Positions 42,301 through 52,077 are shown, counted from the first letter of the stretch. The stretch: 64,000 bases of DNA from Leishmania mexicana MHOM/GT/2001/U1103 (GCF_000234665.1 NC_018332.1:186001-250000), one strand, 5' to 3'. Made by a program: numbers and translations. Notes: generated from the letters alone by a model not told the origin.

Positions 42301-43301
42301 AGCATCGCCGCGCTTGCCGTGAAGTCCAGCTCCTTCGCGACGTTCAACGTCGCCGCCGCTCGCTCCCTCTCCTCCACGTTGTGCGTAGAAGTGTTTGATT
42401 TCGCAGCCGCCACGGCGTGCGCCACTGCCGCGCGCACATCGGCGTCCGTCCAATTATACTGACTCGCGGCGCGTCCAGAACGCGAACGCTTGTAGTCTTC
42501 CCACGCCACCTGAGATGGAAAGCCGTTGCTTGGCAGCTGCAAGGGCTCATCCCAGAACTCGCTGCGGACAACATCGGCCCACGTGTAGCGCTTCAACGGG
42601 TCTTTTTCCAGCAGGCCGCACAGGAGCGTTTGAAAAAACTCCGGCGCATCGGGCACCGTTGGCGTCGGACTCGTCAGTATGTCGCTCAGCAGCGTCTCGA
42701 GGTCGGATGCGGCAAAGGGCGGCTTGCCGGTCGCCAGCTCGTGCAGCACGCAGCCAAAGGACCACAAGTCTGATGCCATCGAGTACAACGGGCGATCCGC
42801 CATGAACAACTCGGGGGCCATGTACAGTGGCGTCCCGATCAGCGGTGGTGTCGCTGCGTCGTGGAAGAGACAGGCCAAGCTAAAGTCGTGGAAGCGCAGC
42901 ATCGCTGCGGAGTCCATCAGCAGATTTCGAGTCTGCAAGTCCTTGTACACGACACCCTTACTGTGGATGTACATGAGGCCCATCGCCACATCACGGCCAA
43001 ACGCCTGGACCGCCCGAGTGGTGAGGTGAATGCTCGAGCGGAGAATCGTGCTCATGTCTCCGCCTGTGCAGTACTCCGTAATGATCCACAAGTGATTGTT
43101 GGTCTCATACCAGTTGTGGAACTCTATGACGTTTGAGTGGTGCATGGAGCGCAGCAGCTGCACGCAATTCACGACGCGCTCCCGTCGCTTCTTGTCGATG
43201 GAAGCAATGGCATAGAACTCGGTGGTGGTGCGATAGCGGCCCTTGTAAATGGTGCTGTAAGCACCCTGGCCGATCTCGTCATTAAGCACATAGTTGTTCA
43301 T
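39354..43301 (-). CDS. ULK4-like pseudokinase with armadillo/HEAT-like C-terminus, 1315 aa
   Basis: The ATG at 43299-43301 starts the kinase-like domain (MNNYVLNDEIGQGAYSTIYKG), giving 1315 residues. Family-specific matches to ULK4 include FHNWYETNNHLWIITEYCTGG (about 61-81) and GTPLYMAPELF (156-166). The active site is degenerate: the VAIK lysine is Ser34, HRD reads YKD (119-121) and DFG reads DFS (139-141). Asp121 and Asp139 survive, so nucleotide binding is possible while ordinary catalysis is doubtful. The kinase-like domain ends near 255. A Ser-rich linker follows, then about 700 residues of alpha-helical repeats of armadillo/HEAT type. ULK4 and the related Fused kinase serve motile cilia and microtubule organisation, so a flagellar or cytoskeletal role is likely. 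Its neighbour downstream is axonemal dynein. STK36/Fused is the main alternative. Confidence 0.85.
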   Translation of the reverse strand: MNNYVLNDEIGQGAYSTIYKGRYRTTTEFYAIASIDKKRRERVVNCVQLLRSMHHSNVIEFHNWYETNNHLWIITEYCTGGDMSTILRSSIHLTTRAVQAFGRDVAMGLMYIHSKGVVYKDLQTRNLLMDSAAMLRFHDFSLACLFHDAATPPLIGTPLYMAPELFMADRPLYSMASDLWSFGCVLHELATGKPPFAASDLETLLSDILTSPTPTVPDAPEFFQTLLCGLLEKDPLKRYTWADVVRSEFWDEPLQLPSNGFPSQVAWEDYKRSRSGRAASQYNWTDADVRAAVAHAVAAAKSNTSTHNVEERERAAATLNVAKELDFTASAAMLLERLPERTQERAANTVGHVTTAYGSLVHGCPSTTSAALNTVNANGSSPSGVSTFRRSRLSESKNSGGDPQRHRVSKGRGAASSRASGSAAIAYEGGRAAYATNSGAKEDRPTEANLHLFGSEALRHLTISDLLPHHTDQHIRPLSNNSRIEYTPEPSYDISTLGFTALTAAEINNLTGKEHTAFFRSLYLALSNMSSGYDNVLNTMNYVISLCGDAEVARASVNSSVMRLCVKHAGRRDAPAGFRAAAALIMGLLVRTTAFITSEVASSSILPDIMQLFEDETNVPVKRKLLSCIGEFLFYIAVQQKRQRAVWNVQSATVKRIYVSALDSDDDVLKHYAAKMIENMASTPQREMTLELFADPVFVEKLLAVFALPSVEGRSEDMRSDAACAAFKLAMVKDELILAVMQCKWLRVTSYATVMQRSTLTHTMQILLTFLNYAIVKGLVTLQSPFARLWSQASLDSHSSGSGGSSGRRGSTLTSSLSVEDAEEVVGNALFVSEDLLEHLSEAIEQAPVAVYGKTLLFVMLIGCVGGSTICQILNSRIVAFLDRLVRDADSYVKRCGAALSAFLAWFVSEKLASIARRVSSTSTATHLAAIQQLLNNSAVRGGIDFQKDVFQSLSTCIDKAMNNTIYGTYREEFNSIADRFVENPEEVLRYEENICLYLATSYAEMLRRKGASGRFTAIRFLTSVMVPISAEVTATRKESSGATSAARQVLNAVAPNVASLLQETSPIPTNTMRLLVTCGEMAQSKLSGLVSEELLGHILDYLNGSGDGDDMYYPLSFIHLCLLVSQRVDIFDYVVRQGLCALALETLASAATSKNEPLVELCCNLLAVVVRRVAEDPSSRVAAQCAGCVQDSIVSVLLPICAGTANSIALMESAASVIEDFVRLSSVARNDLTSASTIEMWVEALSTALLSSARRAVAVSLLAALSTLCESISRDVLQELQCDSRLMSVLANAADCTHMRLVASEANKILKKLS

Positions 43302-46300
43302 GGTGCGTGATCGCGGCGCGCCTTGTTCGTGCCACCACGGCTCAGATGCATGCAGGACGGCTTTCACGAGAGGGTCGACTACGGAGACCGGAGGAAGGGG
43401 GCACAGGAGAAGAAAGAGAGAGGAAGGGGAGGGCAAGGACAATGAATGCAGCGGGGCGGTGAGAGCAAGACAAGGCAAACATATATATACAGTTATAATG
43501 GAAGTCGTTATACAGATCTGTAGGAAAGTATGTGCACAGAGGAAAAGAGGGAGAAGTGGTAGGGAAGGAGCGGGGGTGAGGAGGTGGGGCGAATAATAGT
43601 AAAGGCGGCACACACACACACACACAGCCCTACACCCAAAATAGGAAAACAAACCCAGGACGATGAGGTGCAACAGAGGCGATGCGCACAGAGAACGAGA
43701 GCCACAGCGAGAGAGAGAGAGGGAGAGGGGGGAGGGCGTGGACGGGTAAACGCACGCGCGTATGTGGGGTGTGAGAAGAACTGCGTAAGCGCGGGCGTGT
43801 GTGTGTGTGAGAGAGAGCCTTGGCTGTACGGGCGGAGGAGGGGAGAAGAGCAAAGCAGAGAAAAAAAAGTCGCTGCTGCGTTGTTTGACTGCTTCTTTTT
43901 CGTCTATTCGTGTGTGTGTGTGAGTGCGCGCGCGTGTGTGGGCTCTGACGAAGAACGACCTAGAAAAGAGGGGAGGGCCGAGATGCGGTGAGGACAGGAT
44001 GAGCAACGGCGAGCGACACACTGGGATGCAGCTGGCGCCACACGCGCGACAACACGGCATACAAAATAACAAAAAAAGAGTGGAAAGGAGTGAAGATGGT
44101 GGCAAGCGACTGCTCACGCACGCACAGACTCGTACTCGTGAGCCTGATAGACGACGTGGAATGCCTAAACGGATACGGGGAGTCGAAGAGAGAGCAGTTG
44201 ATGTTGCCGCACACGCCGTCGTGCGAGGCGGGGCAGGAGAAACTTGAATAAGCGTGCAGCGGGGCTGCCAGTGCGGCTGTGTGTGCGAATGTGCGTATGG
44301 ATTTATGTGGAGATGCGCGCGTCTGTGGGTGTGCACCCGCGCGTTCATACGCCCCTCCCCCTGTCACGATCGAGCGAGACAGAGATACGACACACCCGAA
44401 TAAAAGCGGAAGAAATGTCCACGCACTTGTACGTGTCGGTTTCCGATAGCCGGGCAAAGGGAAAGGAGCACACGGGTGAGCGAGTGTCCGTGGCCGTCGT
44501 CGCGAGATCAAACGTTTTTGTGGCGTGGACGAAACAGAATGGCAATAGAAGAGTAGGAGAAGTGAGCACAAAGAAATGAGAGATGGACGCAGGTGGAGAA
44601 GGCGGAAGAAGAGGGGTGCTCTACGGCGCTGCACGGGTGCAGTGAGAGAGTCCGCAGTGCGCGCGATAGAACCAACTGTCGGCAGCGTAGCGTCGTGCTG
44701 AGAAGTGGACCGCCACCGAGACACCTCTCTCTTCTTCGGGATACGCGTGCCGCTGATAAGCGCAACCAACATCTACTGTCCTTCCTCCTTCGCGTCAAGA
44801 TTTGTAACTGGTTATCCCGCAACTGCACACGGAAACCCACACCATACACAGAGACAGCCGTCGCAAACAATAACCGCGAAGCTGCCTGTGTGCAACAGAA
44901 GAAACGAAAAGGATGTGAATCGCACGGCACCGCGCTCCAGAAAGCTTGCTTTGATGTGCTTGATATCGCCTCCATCTTGCGCAACAACGAGATGATGGCA
45001 TCACCTTCCATATCGCATGTTTTTTGTTGTTGTAGATTCCTTTTCTTTGAGAGAAGGGCTCCTCACACCTCAGGTTCAACAGGCTTTGGGGGCGCGGATG
45101 GGCACAGAGCGCGCCTGCGCACATACGCGAGTGAGTAATCGAGAGCCTCTGCACGAGGACAACTAGGACGACGACGGTAACACGCAGTTCCTTCTGCCCC
45201 TTCATCTTTCTTCGTTCACACGCATCTACATGAACATACACCATCATCATCACCTTCCCCACCCCCAATGGTAGAGCAACACCGCTCATATACAGATACA
45301 CAGAAAGACAAGAGAGCTGACCCGAAAAAAAAGGAGAAACAGAGCGCGAGAGAGGTACCGCAGTGGAGAGGAGAGAGTCGACTGAGCCGCACACGCCTTC
45401 GCCGCCTCCTTTCTTTTTCTTCCCTTTTCTTCGTACCTCCACCCTTCTCCTCCCCCACCCACTTTGATGACGACGTCGGGGGAGGGGGAGGCGGCGACAC
45501 CTAAGGACAAGGCACAAAGAGGAAGAGTGGCGGGGACAAGAGGCGAACTACAACAGAAAATGGGCATGTGCGCACATGAGAGTGACAAGACGGAGAAGAG
45601 AATAAAAGACGAAGGTAAAAAAGGCAAGCGGCAAGACACGCGTACAGCGCTACGCTGCGACGCAGACACACACACACGTACATACACACTGAAAGGCGCC
45701 CAAGTGTGCGCGTGCGTGTGCGTTTGTTTGGTTGTTTGCCTCTGCATGCGTGCACACAATTTCGTGGTGAACAAAGGAGGAGGAGAGATGAGCGTTGGTG
45801 AAAAGAAGGGGGAGGGGAGAGGGGTACTGACAAGCAAACGCGAATCACACAAGGGCACACACGCGTACAAACGATGAGAAAACGAGAGGAGTGTTGGTCA
45901 CCTGCCACCAACACAAGGGAAAAGGAAACATGAAACAGACACGATACAGCAGGCTCATCACACAACCAAGCCCACGCCCCCGGTAAACAACGAGAGAGAC
46001 ACACACGCACGCACACGCACACACGCGCAAAGATTCATCAAGAGAGAATACACTCGAACGGAGGAGGAGGTACGCTGAGACACGTTAACAGTCGAATGTG
46101 ACGAAGCAAAGAATGGGTACGGCGGCGAGGGAGTACGCCTGCTCTACGCTGTGCCGTGGAAAAAGGATGGATGTCGTTATGCATTGCAGCGTTCGGGGAT
46201 AATAATAAAAAAGAAAACGCCGTGAGCATGCGGGCACCCTACATATTTACACGCTATGCATACAGCTCTCTCACGGCTGCCAGCCCCCGTGAGACTTGTA

Positions 46301-46447
46301 CAGTCAGTTCTAGTAAGCCTTGCACTCCCCCAGATGAAGCCGTCTCCGTCCCCTCTCACACCCATGACAACGCTCACTTCTGCATCCCTTCGCTCTCCCT
46401 CTTCCCACATCACGCGAGGACGCACACAGCCTTTCGCCTTGGTCGTC
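43302..46447. other. Intergenic region, 3.1 kb
   Basis: This is the 3' flank of ERD2 and the 5' flank of the ULK4-like gene. It holds a strong purine tract (43405-43433), (CA)9 at 43609-43626, TG repeats near 43800 and 43908, and a less repetitive stretch at about 44590-45140. A minus-strand frame from an ATG at 45011 crosses that stretch, but its codon use is poor and it matches nothing. No gene is called. Confidence 0.55.
43379..43433 (-). promoter_or_regulatory. Candidate trans-splice acceptor and polypyrimidine tract for the ULK4-like gene
   Basis: On the minus strand, 29 uninterrupted pyrimidines (43405-43433) are followed by the first AG at 43380-43379, leaving a 5' UTR of about 77 bases. 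This is a textbook spliced-leader addition layout. Confidence 0.6.
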
Positions 46448-47107
46448 CTACTTGGCCAGCTCGTACCGCTGCTTTGCCTTCCGTAGCACCTGCACCACGT
46501 AGTGATAGAAGAAATCGACGTAGAGCAGCGACTGCACAAGCCCGCTGATGACCGAGATCCAGCGCACTTTGTGATAGATATAGTAGCGAATCGCCCAATG
46601 AATCATGTACATGACACGGTACGCGCCGAGGCAGAAGAGGTAGTGAGACGTCAGTGCATCGTACCGCTCGGTGTACTCGAGCAGGAAGATCTGCGGCAGA
46701 ATCGCGACAGCCTCCAAGTACTGCGAGAAGGTCCAACACAGCTCGATAACGATGCTGCGCCGCGGTGTCCCGTGAAACAGGATGGAGAGCACCGCGCACG
46801 GAACGATGAGGTAGCGGATGCGGAAGGTGTCGTTGTCGCGATCGTAAGTCGCCTTCCACGGACTCTTGAACTTCATCAAATAGCAGATGTGCAGCGTCGA
46901 GGCGATGAAGAAAATCTTCATGGTGGTGTTATAGATGCCAATGAAGGAAAACAGCACATCAAGGTAGCGCGTACAGAAGACAATGGCAAACAACTCCATC
47001 GACTTGAGTGAGATGCCGGCAGCAGAGCGCTGACGCAGCATCTTCGATAAGAGGATCAAGATAGCGCTGAGGTGCAGCATATCGCCAACTACACGAACCG
47101 ACGACAT
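46448..47107 (-). CDS. ERD2: ER lumen protein retaining receptor (KDEL-receptor family)
   Basis: This seven-helix receptor cycles between Golgi and ER and returns escaped ER proteins by their C-terminal tetrapeptide. The ATG at 47105-47107 gives 219 residues, the usual length (~212-220). Family signatures are clear: GISLKSMELFAIVFCTRYLD (31-50) and LEAVAILPQI (131-140). Ligand-pocket residues of the human receptor are mostly conserved: Arg5, His12, Arg47, Asp50, Glu122, Trp125, Tyr163 and Arg164. Differences are Met37 for Gln, His170 for Asn165 and loss of the acidic residue ahead of the Glu/Trp pair. The C-terminus (KAKQRYELAK) is basic and suits COPI sorting. Trypanosomatid ER chaperones use MDDL-type signals, which may explain the changed pocket. 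Identification is secure. Confidence 0.95.
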   Translation of the reverse strand: MSSVRVVGDMLHLSAILILLSKMLRQRSAAGISLKSMELFAIVFCTRYLDVLFSFIGIYNTTMKIFFIASTLHICYLMKFKSPWKATYDRDNDTFRIRYLIVPCAVLSILFHGTPRRSIVIELCWTFSQYLEAVAILPQIFLLEYTERYDALTSHYLFCLGAYRVMYMIHWAIRYYIYHKVRWISVISGLVQSLLYVDFFYHYVVQVLRKAKQRYELAK

Positions 47108-48488
47108 TTTCTGCCGGAGTGCGCGATGCGCTCGCTTTCTGCTAAAACGGTTTCGTGTGTGTATGTGTATGTGTGTGTGTTTTTCGTATCGGCGGAGGAA
47201 ACGGGAGTGCGGCCGTGCTCTTCTTCTCGCCTACGAGTGGGGAAGAAGGGGCGTCCGGGATGACGGGGAGGCGGCGCCCTAGACCTGCACACGACCTGAG
47301 CGAGATGAACAATGTCAATGAGACTCACAAAAAAAAACTATAAATAGACATATATATATATATCGTTGGAGGTACGTATGTATGCGTGCGTGTACGTGTG
47401 CGTGGAAAGCGACGGCAAACGCGAGAAACGGCAGCTGGGAATCCTCCACAGGTACCGAGAGCAGAAAAAAGAAAGGGGAAGAACACCAAGGGCGAGAGTA
47501 AGAGTTTCCCTGAAAGAGCAACGCCGGCCGTCGAAGCGAGACAGCGCCATGACAGACTGTGGTGAGGAGCAAATGTGCGTCTGGGTGGGAGCACAAAAGC
47601 ATACCCCTGGGCCTCTCTACCCCACCTCAAGACGGGGCAAGCGCCTTCGAACGTGAGCAGCAGCTGAATGAATGCTCTTGAACAATACACCCAACGCCAG
47701 CACCCACGCTTGAGCACACTAGTGACGTGCCGTCAGCCAAGCTCATCACTGAACTAGTCTATTCGCATGAGGAGAACGGGCATTATCTCAGGGACGCGCC
47801 CGGAATCTGGCCCGTTTCACACACATCACCATGCCCTCGACATGGAAGCATGAACACGAGGTGTCGGGGCTTACACGTCTGCCTTGTGCGTCTCTACCCT
47901 CCCCCCTCCACCGGGACGTATCTTGCGTTCCTTTCCTGTCTCAATTTTCCTTCATGCGTAATGACGATACCAGACACGCGCACACGCCTCCATCCCATCG
48001 TAGGATGCACACCTGAGGACGGCAAAAACACACAGGCTTGCACACACAACCTGCGGAGAGACAGAAAGCAAAGAACACGCCAACACTTCACTCGGCATGG
48101 GTGAGTGATGGTGGTGCGGCTCCCTGTGGCTGCAAAAAGCGCGGGAGGGCACCAACGACGGCAACGGCTGTCACAGTGTCGAAAACTACACAAAGATACG
48201 AGCAAGAGACGCGGCACGACCACGGGGCTCTCGCAGTGCGGAGAGAGGGAGAGGAGAGGAGAACGGAGGTCGACTTCACCGCCGACTCACCTTCTCCACG
48301 CCAGCAGTAGTAGGCCAACGGAACCCAAAACCATCGTGGAGGGCCTTGAGTGCGCTGGAGGGAACGGCAACCACACACGCCGGGGAGGGGGGGAGTAGGG
48401 AGATCACCAAAAAAATCATTGACGCTTTTCGTTCTTCATGCTTTATCTGCTGCTTCACAGCTTGCACCAGGGGTGCCTCACCCTTTTT
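47108..48488. other. Intergenic region, 1.4 kb
   Basis: This is the 3' flank of the V-ATPase e gene and the 5' flank of ERD2. It holds TG repeats (47156-47182), nine A (47329-47337) and (AT)7 (47350-47363). Positions about 47640-47960 are comparatively repeat-poor. No supportable gene. Confidence 0.6.
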
Positions 48489-48695
48489 TCACTCCACTTT
48501 GATCGACCGGGTGGGCAGTAGGAGCGGGTTCATCTGCGCCATGTATATGAGCACCCACGACATCCAGCAGCAGAAGGTGGCCACCGCGCACAATACGCGG
48601 ACAAGGTCAACCTGGCTTTTCGCCCAGAGCGGGGCGCTCAGCGCACCGATAGCGCCGATGATGATAAAGATGAGAGTACCGAGAAAGAGGCCCAT
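48489..48695 (-). CDS. V-type H+-ATPase subunit e (Vma9/ATP6V0E-like), 68 aa
   Basis: Subunit e is a small proteolipid of the membrane V0 sector of the vacuolar proton pump, which acidifies acidocalcisomes, endosomes and lysosomes. Upstream of 48695 the frame contains only a GTG and no ATG before its stop, so the ATG at 48693-48695 is the start. The 68 residues (yeast ~73, human 81) form two transmembrane helices at about 2-23 and 31-54. The family's hallmark after helix 2 is present as YMAQMNPLLLP (51-61), preceded by the CCW(x)2W pattern. The C-terminus is short and polar. No other V-ATPase gene is nearby, as expected for trypanosomatids. Confidence 0.82.
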   Translation of the reverse strand: MGLFLGTLIFIIIGAIGALSAPLWAKSQVDLVRVLCAVATFCCWMSWVLIYMAQMNPLLLPTRSIKVE

Positions 48696-49865
48696 GATGC
48701 GCCGCGTAGTGATGCTGCGCTTTTTCGATGACACCCAGAATTGGGGAAAGAGCACACGTAGCTGCTCCTGCGTCTCTCCAACACTTGATGCACGCGTGAG
48801 AGAGGAAAGGGGGAGGGACGACAGCAGGTGCAGCAGCGCGGTGGCTCAGGTCAAGGAATGGGAAGAGAGGAGAAGAGAGGGGGAGTGCGAGAACAGCATA
48901 AACGGAGCGCGCGATTTGTTTTTTTTTGCTTTTCCCTGTCTTTTTCCTTCGCTTCTCAGTGGCACGCACGCACACACAACGGAAGAAAAAGAAAGCGCGA
49001 TGAAAGAGAGGGCGTGTGTGAAGCCGGTGCGTCAGTCGGTGTGAGTGATTCGCTTGTCCGGCAGGGGTACAGGCAACTACGAAAAGATGGCTCGAAAGGG
49101 GTAAAAGCGCACATGTGCAGCTCTGTGGCGTGCTCGTTACCATGTGTGTGTACGTGAGTGTACGTGTGCCAGTGAATTCGTCAGGGCGAGAGAAAGGCAA
49201 TGGCACAGGGAACGTAAGTTGAAGGCGCACCAAGAGGAGGGGGTGTGGAGGGTGGGGGACGCAGGAAGGACCGAGGGGGAGGGAAGTTGGTCATGAACGC
49301 AGAGATCAAGAGAGAAAAATCGCAGGCAAATGAGGAGTCGGGAGGCGGCAGACACAACGTCCCTGCACATCAACCATCCAGTCGAGCCATGCCTCATCCC
49401 AGGGAACCATGTGCCGGACACACCGCAGAGCAGTCGCCTTGAGCTCTGCACACCCACACGCAAGCAGACAGGAGAAGCAGGTTGTATCTCTCCCTCTCTC
49501 CACACGGTTTGTCGAGTACTGTTACTGCCTCTTCCACATTGTTTCCCCTTGTAGCGGTGGATGTTGGGAGGAGGAGGAGGATTGTGCGGTTTGAAGCCCA
49601 CTCAGACAAGCCAGTGGCAAGGAGACAACGCTGGCACAAGGGAAATGATGCACTTCGCCTTCCTCCCTTTTCTCTTTCAAGAGCCCCGTCAAGCGTGAGG
49701 CGGCGCGCGACGCAGGGAACAAAGTGGAGAAGACCCGGCGAGGCAGGGCGAGCAAGATCCGATGTCGATAGAGAGGGGCAGCGTGGGAGAAGAGCGAGGA
49801 CGCGAGGGAGGCGTGCACGAGACCGCAAGAAGCGCACAAACAAAAGTGCCCCAGACGTCACCCCC
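48696..49865. other. Intergenic region, 1.2 kb
   Basis: This is the 3' flank of SEC13 and the 5' flank of the V-ATPase e gene. It has a 21-base purine run (48798-48818), nine T (48919-48927) and scattered TG repeats. Nothing gene-like is seen. Confidence 0.6.
48784..48818 (-). promoter_or_regulatory. Candidate trans-splice acceptor for the V-ATPase subunit e gene
   Basis: On the minus strand, 21 uninterrupted pyrimidines (48818-48798) are followed by the first AG at 48785-48784, about 88 bases before the ATG at 48695. This supports the short start over any longer upstream reading. Confidence 0.55.
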
Positions 49866-50945
49866 TCACAGGGTTGGATTCTCCAACTCACTCACCACAC
49901 GCCACGCCCCATGATTGCTCGTCTCCTTCCACATCGCCACCGTGCCATCAGCGTAGGACACCAAGAGGAACGTACCTACCAGAGACCACGAGAGCTTCGT
50001 CACATTCTCGCCAGGAGTACCGTGGGGTGGGGGCAGAAGGCGGCACTGCCACGGGTTCGAGGCGGGTCCATCCTGCACCCAGACTGCAACCAGTCCGTCC
50101 TCTGACCCGGCCGCAATGTACGTGAACGGCAGACCCAGATTCGGTGCCCAAAGCACCTCCCGCCACGCTGGGGCGCTCGACGCCTCGGCCGCCTCCAGCT
50201 CTATGGACGTCCACACAGACCCCAGCGGCGCGCCGCTGCCCTCTTCGCCGGGCCGAGGCGCAAACGAGTGCGTCCATAGCTTCACGAACCGGCCACCACC
50301 GCATGTGACCATACGGGGTGGTGCGAGCGGTATCGGCGGCGCATTGCCCGGAACATTACCAACGTCCTCCTCCAGAGGCGCCATGAGCAGTGCTCCCGGC
50401 GGAAAAAACGGAGCAAAGGAAAGGCCGCTGCAGCCGTGCGGGTGGCTCTCGAAGGAGTGGATGTCCCACGTGCCATCTGGACCGCCGGTGAAGACGACCA
50501 CCGCCCCATCCGCGCAGCCGACGGCAAACAGCTTCCCGTACTCGTGTGGGGCCCATGCAACACACCAGCCCGGTGTGGCCAAGGTGTAGACGTAGATTTT
50601 GCGATACTGCGCGTCGTTACCCACGTCACACCAGAGAGCCACCTCATTGGTCGCCTCAGTGCACGTGACGAGGGCGGCTGTGTATAAGGCGGGAGGGGCC
50701 CATGCCACACACGTCACCGTCGCCGCCTGTTCCTCGCCGCTGCACTGAAGCACCGCGACTGGGCTCCACGTCGTGGGCTGTGGCCCACCCTTGTACTGCG
50801 ACGCTTCCTTGGATGAGGAAGTGACAGACTCATAAACGTGCACTGTGCCATCGCTGCTCGCCGTCGCCAGATGCCGTCCATTCGCATCTGCTGCAATGTT
50901 GGTCACAGCCGCAGTGTGGCCCGTGTCCAGTAGTGTGTCACTCAT
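49866..50945 (-). CDS. SEC13: SEC13-like WD-repeat protein (COPII coat / nuclear pore)
   Basis: Sec13 pairs with Sec31 in the COPII cage that buds vesicles from the ER, and also with Nup145C-type proteins in the nuclear pore. The longer frame runs into the CA-repeat region, and the ATG at 50943-50945 gives 359 residues (yeast 297, human 322). Six WD blades can be traced, with family-like segments such as HLATASSDGTVHVYE, GWCVAWAPHEYGKLFAVGC, MVTCGGGRFVKLWT, LWAPNLGLPFTYIAAGSEDG and the C-terminal WSLVGTFLLVSYADG. The GLP-x(3)-IA motif in blade 5 favours SEC13 over SEH1. Extra length comes from loops in blades 1, 2 and 4. Trypanosomatids have more than one SEC13-like gene, so which complex this copy serves cannot be told from sequence. 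Confidence 0.85.
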   Translation of the reverse strand: MSDTLLDTGHTAAVTNIAADANGRHLATASSDGTVHVYESVTSSSKEASQYKGGPQPTTWSPVAVLQCSGEEQAATVTCVAWAPPALYTAALVTCTEATNEVALWCDVGNDAQYRKIYVYTLATPGWCVAWAPHEYGKLFAVGCADGAVVVFTGGPDGTWDIHSFESHPHGCSGLSFAPFFPPGALLMAPLEEDVGNVPGNAPPIPLAPPRMVTCGGGRFVKLWTHSFAPRPGEEGSGAPLGSVWTSIELEAAEASSAPAWREVLWAPNLGLPFTYIAAGSEDGLVAVWVQDGPASNPWQCRLLPPPHGTPGENVTKLSWSLVGTFLLVSYADGTVAMWKETSNHGAWRVVSELENPTL

Positions 50946-51149
50946 AAGCCCGCCTCCAGAGAGTGTTTCTGATCCGTGGGCCAAGACGGGGAAAAGGTTT
51001 AACAGGTGACAAGTGTCCGCGTATGCGCGCACACACCAGTCTACTTCGATGCCTGCACTTTTCTTTTGAGGTCCTTTGGCTTTCGATTCCGCCGCCTTGC
51101 CCCCTTCCCTCAGACAGGGTCCGCCGCGCAGGTCGGTGAGGGACACCAG

Positions 51150-51206
<57 letters not shown>

Positions 51207-52077
51207 GCGTATTCGAATGCGCAAGAAGGGAGAAGGGGGCGCAGCGCGCAGCGTTTGAAGGTGAAAAGGGGGGAGGGGACAGAAGGCAGAAAGGATCCAA
51301 TACAGGCTTTTCGCGTACAGCGCTGATGCCTTATCCCCCACACCGACACAAAATCGACGAGGAAAATGGGAAGACACACGGGCGCACTATGCTCGCACAC
51401 GCTAGTGCCCCAATCGATCCGGTGGCGAGTAGAGAAAAGGAAGAAGTACGTGAGAGGGCCACAATGAGAAGGATGTGCAAGATGAGACGAGAGACGCGGT
51501 CAAGCGGCAAGCGGGTGCCGTCAAGACGACAAGCGACGTGAACAAGGAGGAGTGCGAGATGTTGCCCGCGCAATCATGCATGGGCACCCAGGCGCCTGCA
51601 GCACCGTTTGTCTTGGAAAGCCGGACGCCCACTTCCGGTGCGAGACTCGAATGAAAGACTCCTGTGCTGCCTGCAGTCGTCGCTGTCCGTGTAGCTGTCA
51701 TCGGTACTCTCTAGAAACAGCAGCTGCTACTTTCCTTTTCCACCTCGCTTCGATCATACAAGACCACAGAAAAACGATACGATTTGTAACGCAAACTAGT
51801 GTCGTGGGAATCTCCTGCATGCACAAGAGTCACAGACACGCCCATATGAGCAGCAGCCAAAGAATACACGCGCACGCGCATGCGAGTACTCGTGCGGGTG
51901 AGTATTCAAGTCTGGACAGTTGAGCGGAATCGGTTCAGATGTGCGCCCGCTCGGCACAGCCGCAGCGCTTGTCTGTGCTCACCCCTATTCCTCAAAAGTA
52001 GCGAGAGCACCACCAACGCACACGCACGCTTCCATAACCGCCACGCTCACCGAGTACAAAATGGGTGGACGCGTGGG
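50946..52077. other. Intergenic region, 1.1 kb, with a long TG repeat
   Basis: This is the 3' flank of the two-TM gene and the 5' flank of SEC13. It is dominated by the (TG)27 tract and by purine-rich sequence (51260-51295). Positions about 51540-51720 are repeat-poor but hold no convincing frame. Confidence 0.6.
51151..51204. repeat. (TG)27 dinucleotide microsatellite, 54 bp
   Basis: Twenty-seven perfect TG units. On the transcribed sense it is (CA)27, directly followed by an AG (51151-51150), about 200 bases upstream of the SEC13 ATG. The tract is likely length-variable between strains. Confidence 0.98.

Noticed and set aside
44508..45011. Minus-strand frame of 167 codons in the ERD2/ULK4 spacer
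   Set aside because: Starts MEGDAIISLLRKME, which looks protein-like, but GC at third positions is only about half, the rest is Arg/Ser/Cys-rich and no family matches.
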